NCBI RefSeq assembly: GCF_900100545.1
Contig: NZ_FNDP01000010.1
Coordinates: 59,503 to 123,502 of the forward strand
DNA length: 64,000 nt
Direction: 5' to 3'
DNA from: Pseudobutyrivibrio sp. 49
GTDB taxonomy: Bacteria; Bacillota; Clostridia; Lachnospirales; Lachnospiraceae
Shown here: positions 63,503-64,000 of the stretch, in pieces
How the letters are laid out: the number at the start of each line of letters is the position of its first letter
Position numbering within the stretch: the stretch's first letter is position 1
Program-made: the position numbers and the translations under genes
Notes under the pieces: model-generated
Seen by the model: the letters and a program-made list of their open reading frames with translations, nothing else
Database searches by the model: none
What the model was told of the DNA's origin: nothing

Positions 63503-63531
63503 TTGACAAAAAGCCGACATCGTGATAATAT
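63503..63531 (+). promoter_or_regulatory. rRNA operon promoter P3
   Basis: TTGACA (63503-63508) and TAATAT (63526-63531) are 17 bases apart. It is nearest to the 16S gene. The leader after it carries a boxA-like stretch (gattgataactgaaca, about 63568-63583). Confidence 0.83.
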
Positions 63532-63711
63532 AAACGAGTTGCTGCTGAGAGCAACAACAAAGCGAAGATTGATAACTGAACAGTGAAACAAACCTTGAAT
63601 TAATACAAGTTTTTAAAACATGTATCCTTGAAATTCATTTAAGTTTCTTAATGAAACGAAACCTTTATTAGTAAACAAGTCAGTTTTATACTGATTCGGA
63701 ATTAAACTTTT

Positions 63712-64000
<289 letters not shown>

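Overview
The window is a 64 kb piece of a Firmicutes chromosome. It looks like a Lachnospiraceae member, most likely near Butyrivibrio/Pseudobutyrivibrio. The evidence is the start of a clostridial-type 16S rRNA at the right edge, a moderately AT-rich sequence with strong GGAGG ribosome sites and TTG/GTG starts, rpsD lying between rpsK and rpoA, a type III glutamine synthetase, and a UPF0735-hom-ThrH amino-acid operon. The genus is a guess from the partial 16S. All but one of the genes (a class A penicillin-binding protein) lie on the + strand, as expected for one replichore arm read with the fork. No phage, insertion sequence, CRISPR array or defence island was seen; this is core genome.

Layout. 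1-12 kb: the end of the S10/spc/alpha ribosomal protein superoperon, from truncated rplP to rplQ, with secY, adk, map, a KOW-domain gene, infA and rpoA inside. 12-16.4 kb: a MATE transporter and a TrpXYZ-like ABC importer. 16.5-27.7 kb: ftsH, uvrC, hprK, an M18 aminopeptidase, murB, rapZ, whiA, a Crh-like HPr paralogue that lacks the PTS histidine, a diacylglycerol kinase-like gene and class II aldolase. 27.8-37.8 kb: glnN, PBP1A (minus strand), a YigZ protein, tRNA-Gln, an acyl-ACP thioesterase, a CvfB-like protein, ridA, trxB and a secreted SH3/NlpC hydrolase. 38.4-46.3 kb: a PucR/CdaR-type regulator, ftsE-ftsX, a carboxyl-terminal protease, prfB with its programmed +1 frameshift, and the ACT-protein/hom/ThrH operon. 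46.7-53 kb: a glycerol regulon (glpP, glpK, glpF, two flavoproteins and a DUF1667 protein). 53-61.8 kb: an acyltransferase, tex, and the tRNA t6A genes tsaE, tsaB and tsaD interleaved with rimI, a RNase Z-like gene and ispD. 61.9-64 kb: tRNA-Ser, a threonine aldolase-like gene and a triple promoter leading into a rRNA operon.

Most of the unusual content is between genes. Two intergenic elements, after prfB and between glpK and glpF, share conserved cores. One helix in them changes both sides together, and their outer closing stems have unrelated sequences that still pair, so they look like copies of one structured RNA or mobile intergenic element. A 606-base AT-rich gap before the ftsEX regulator carries three DnaA-box-like 9-mers. 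A compact promoter-terminator unit after tex could be a small RNA or attenuator. The L36 gene has its own promoter whose -10 sits in the loop of a terminator-like hairpin. Duplicated or palindromic signals precede rplQ and the hom operon. The glycerol operon has a leader with competing pairings next to its antiterminator gene glpP.
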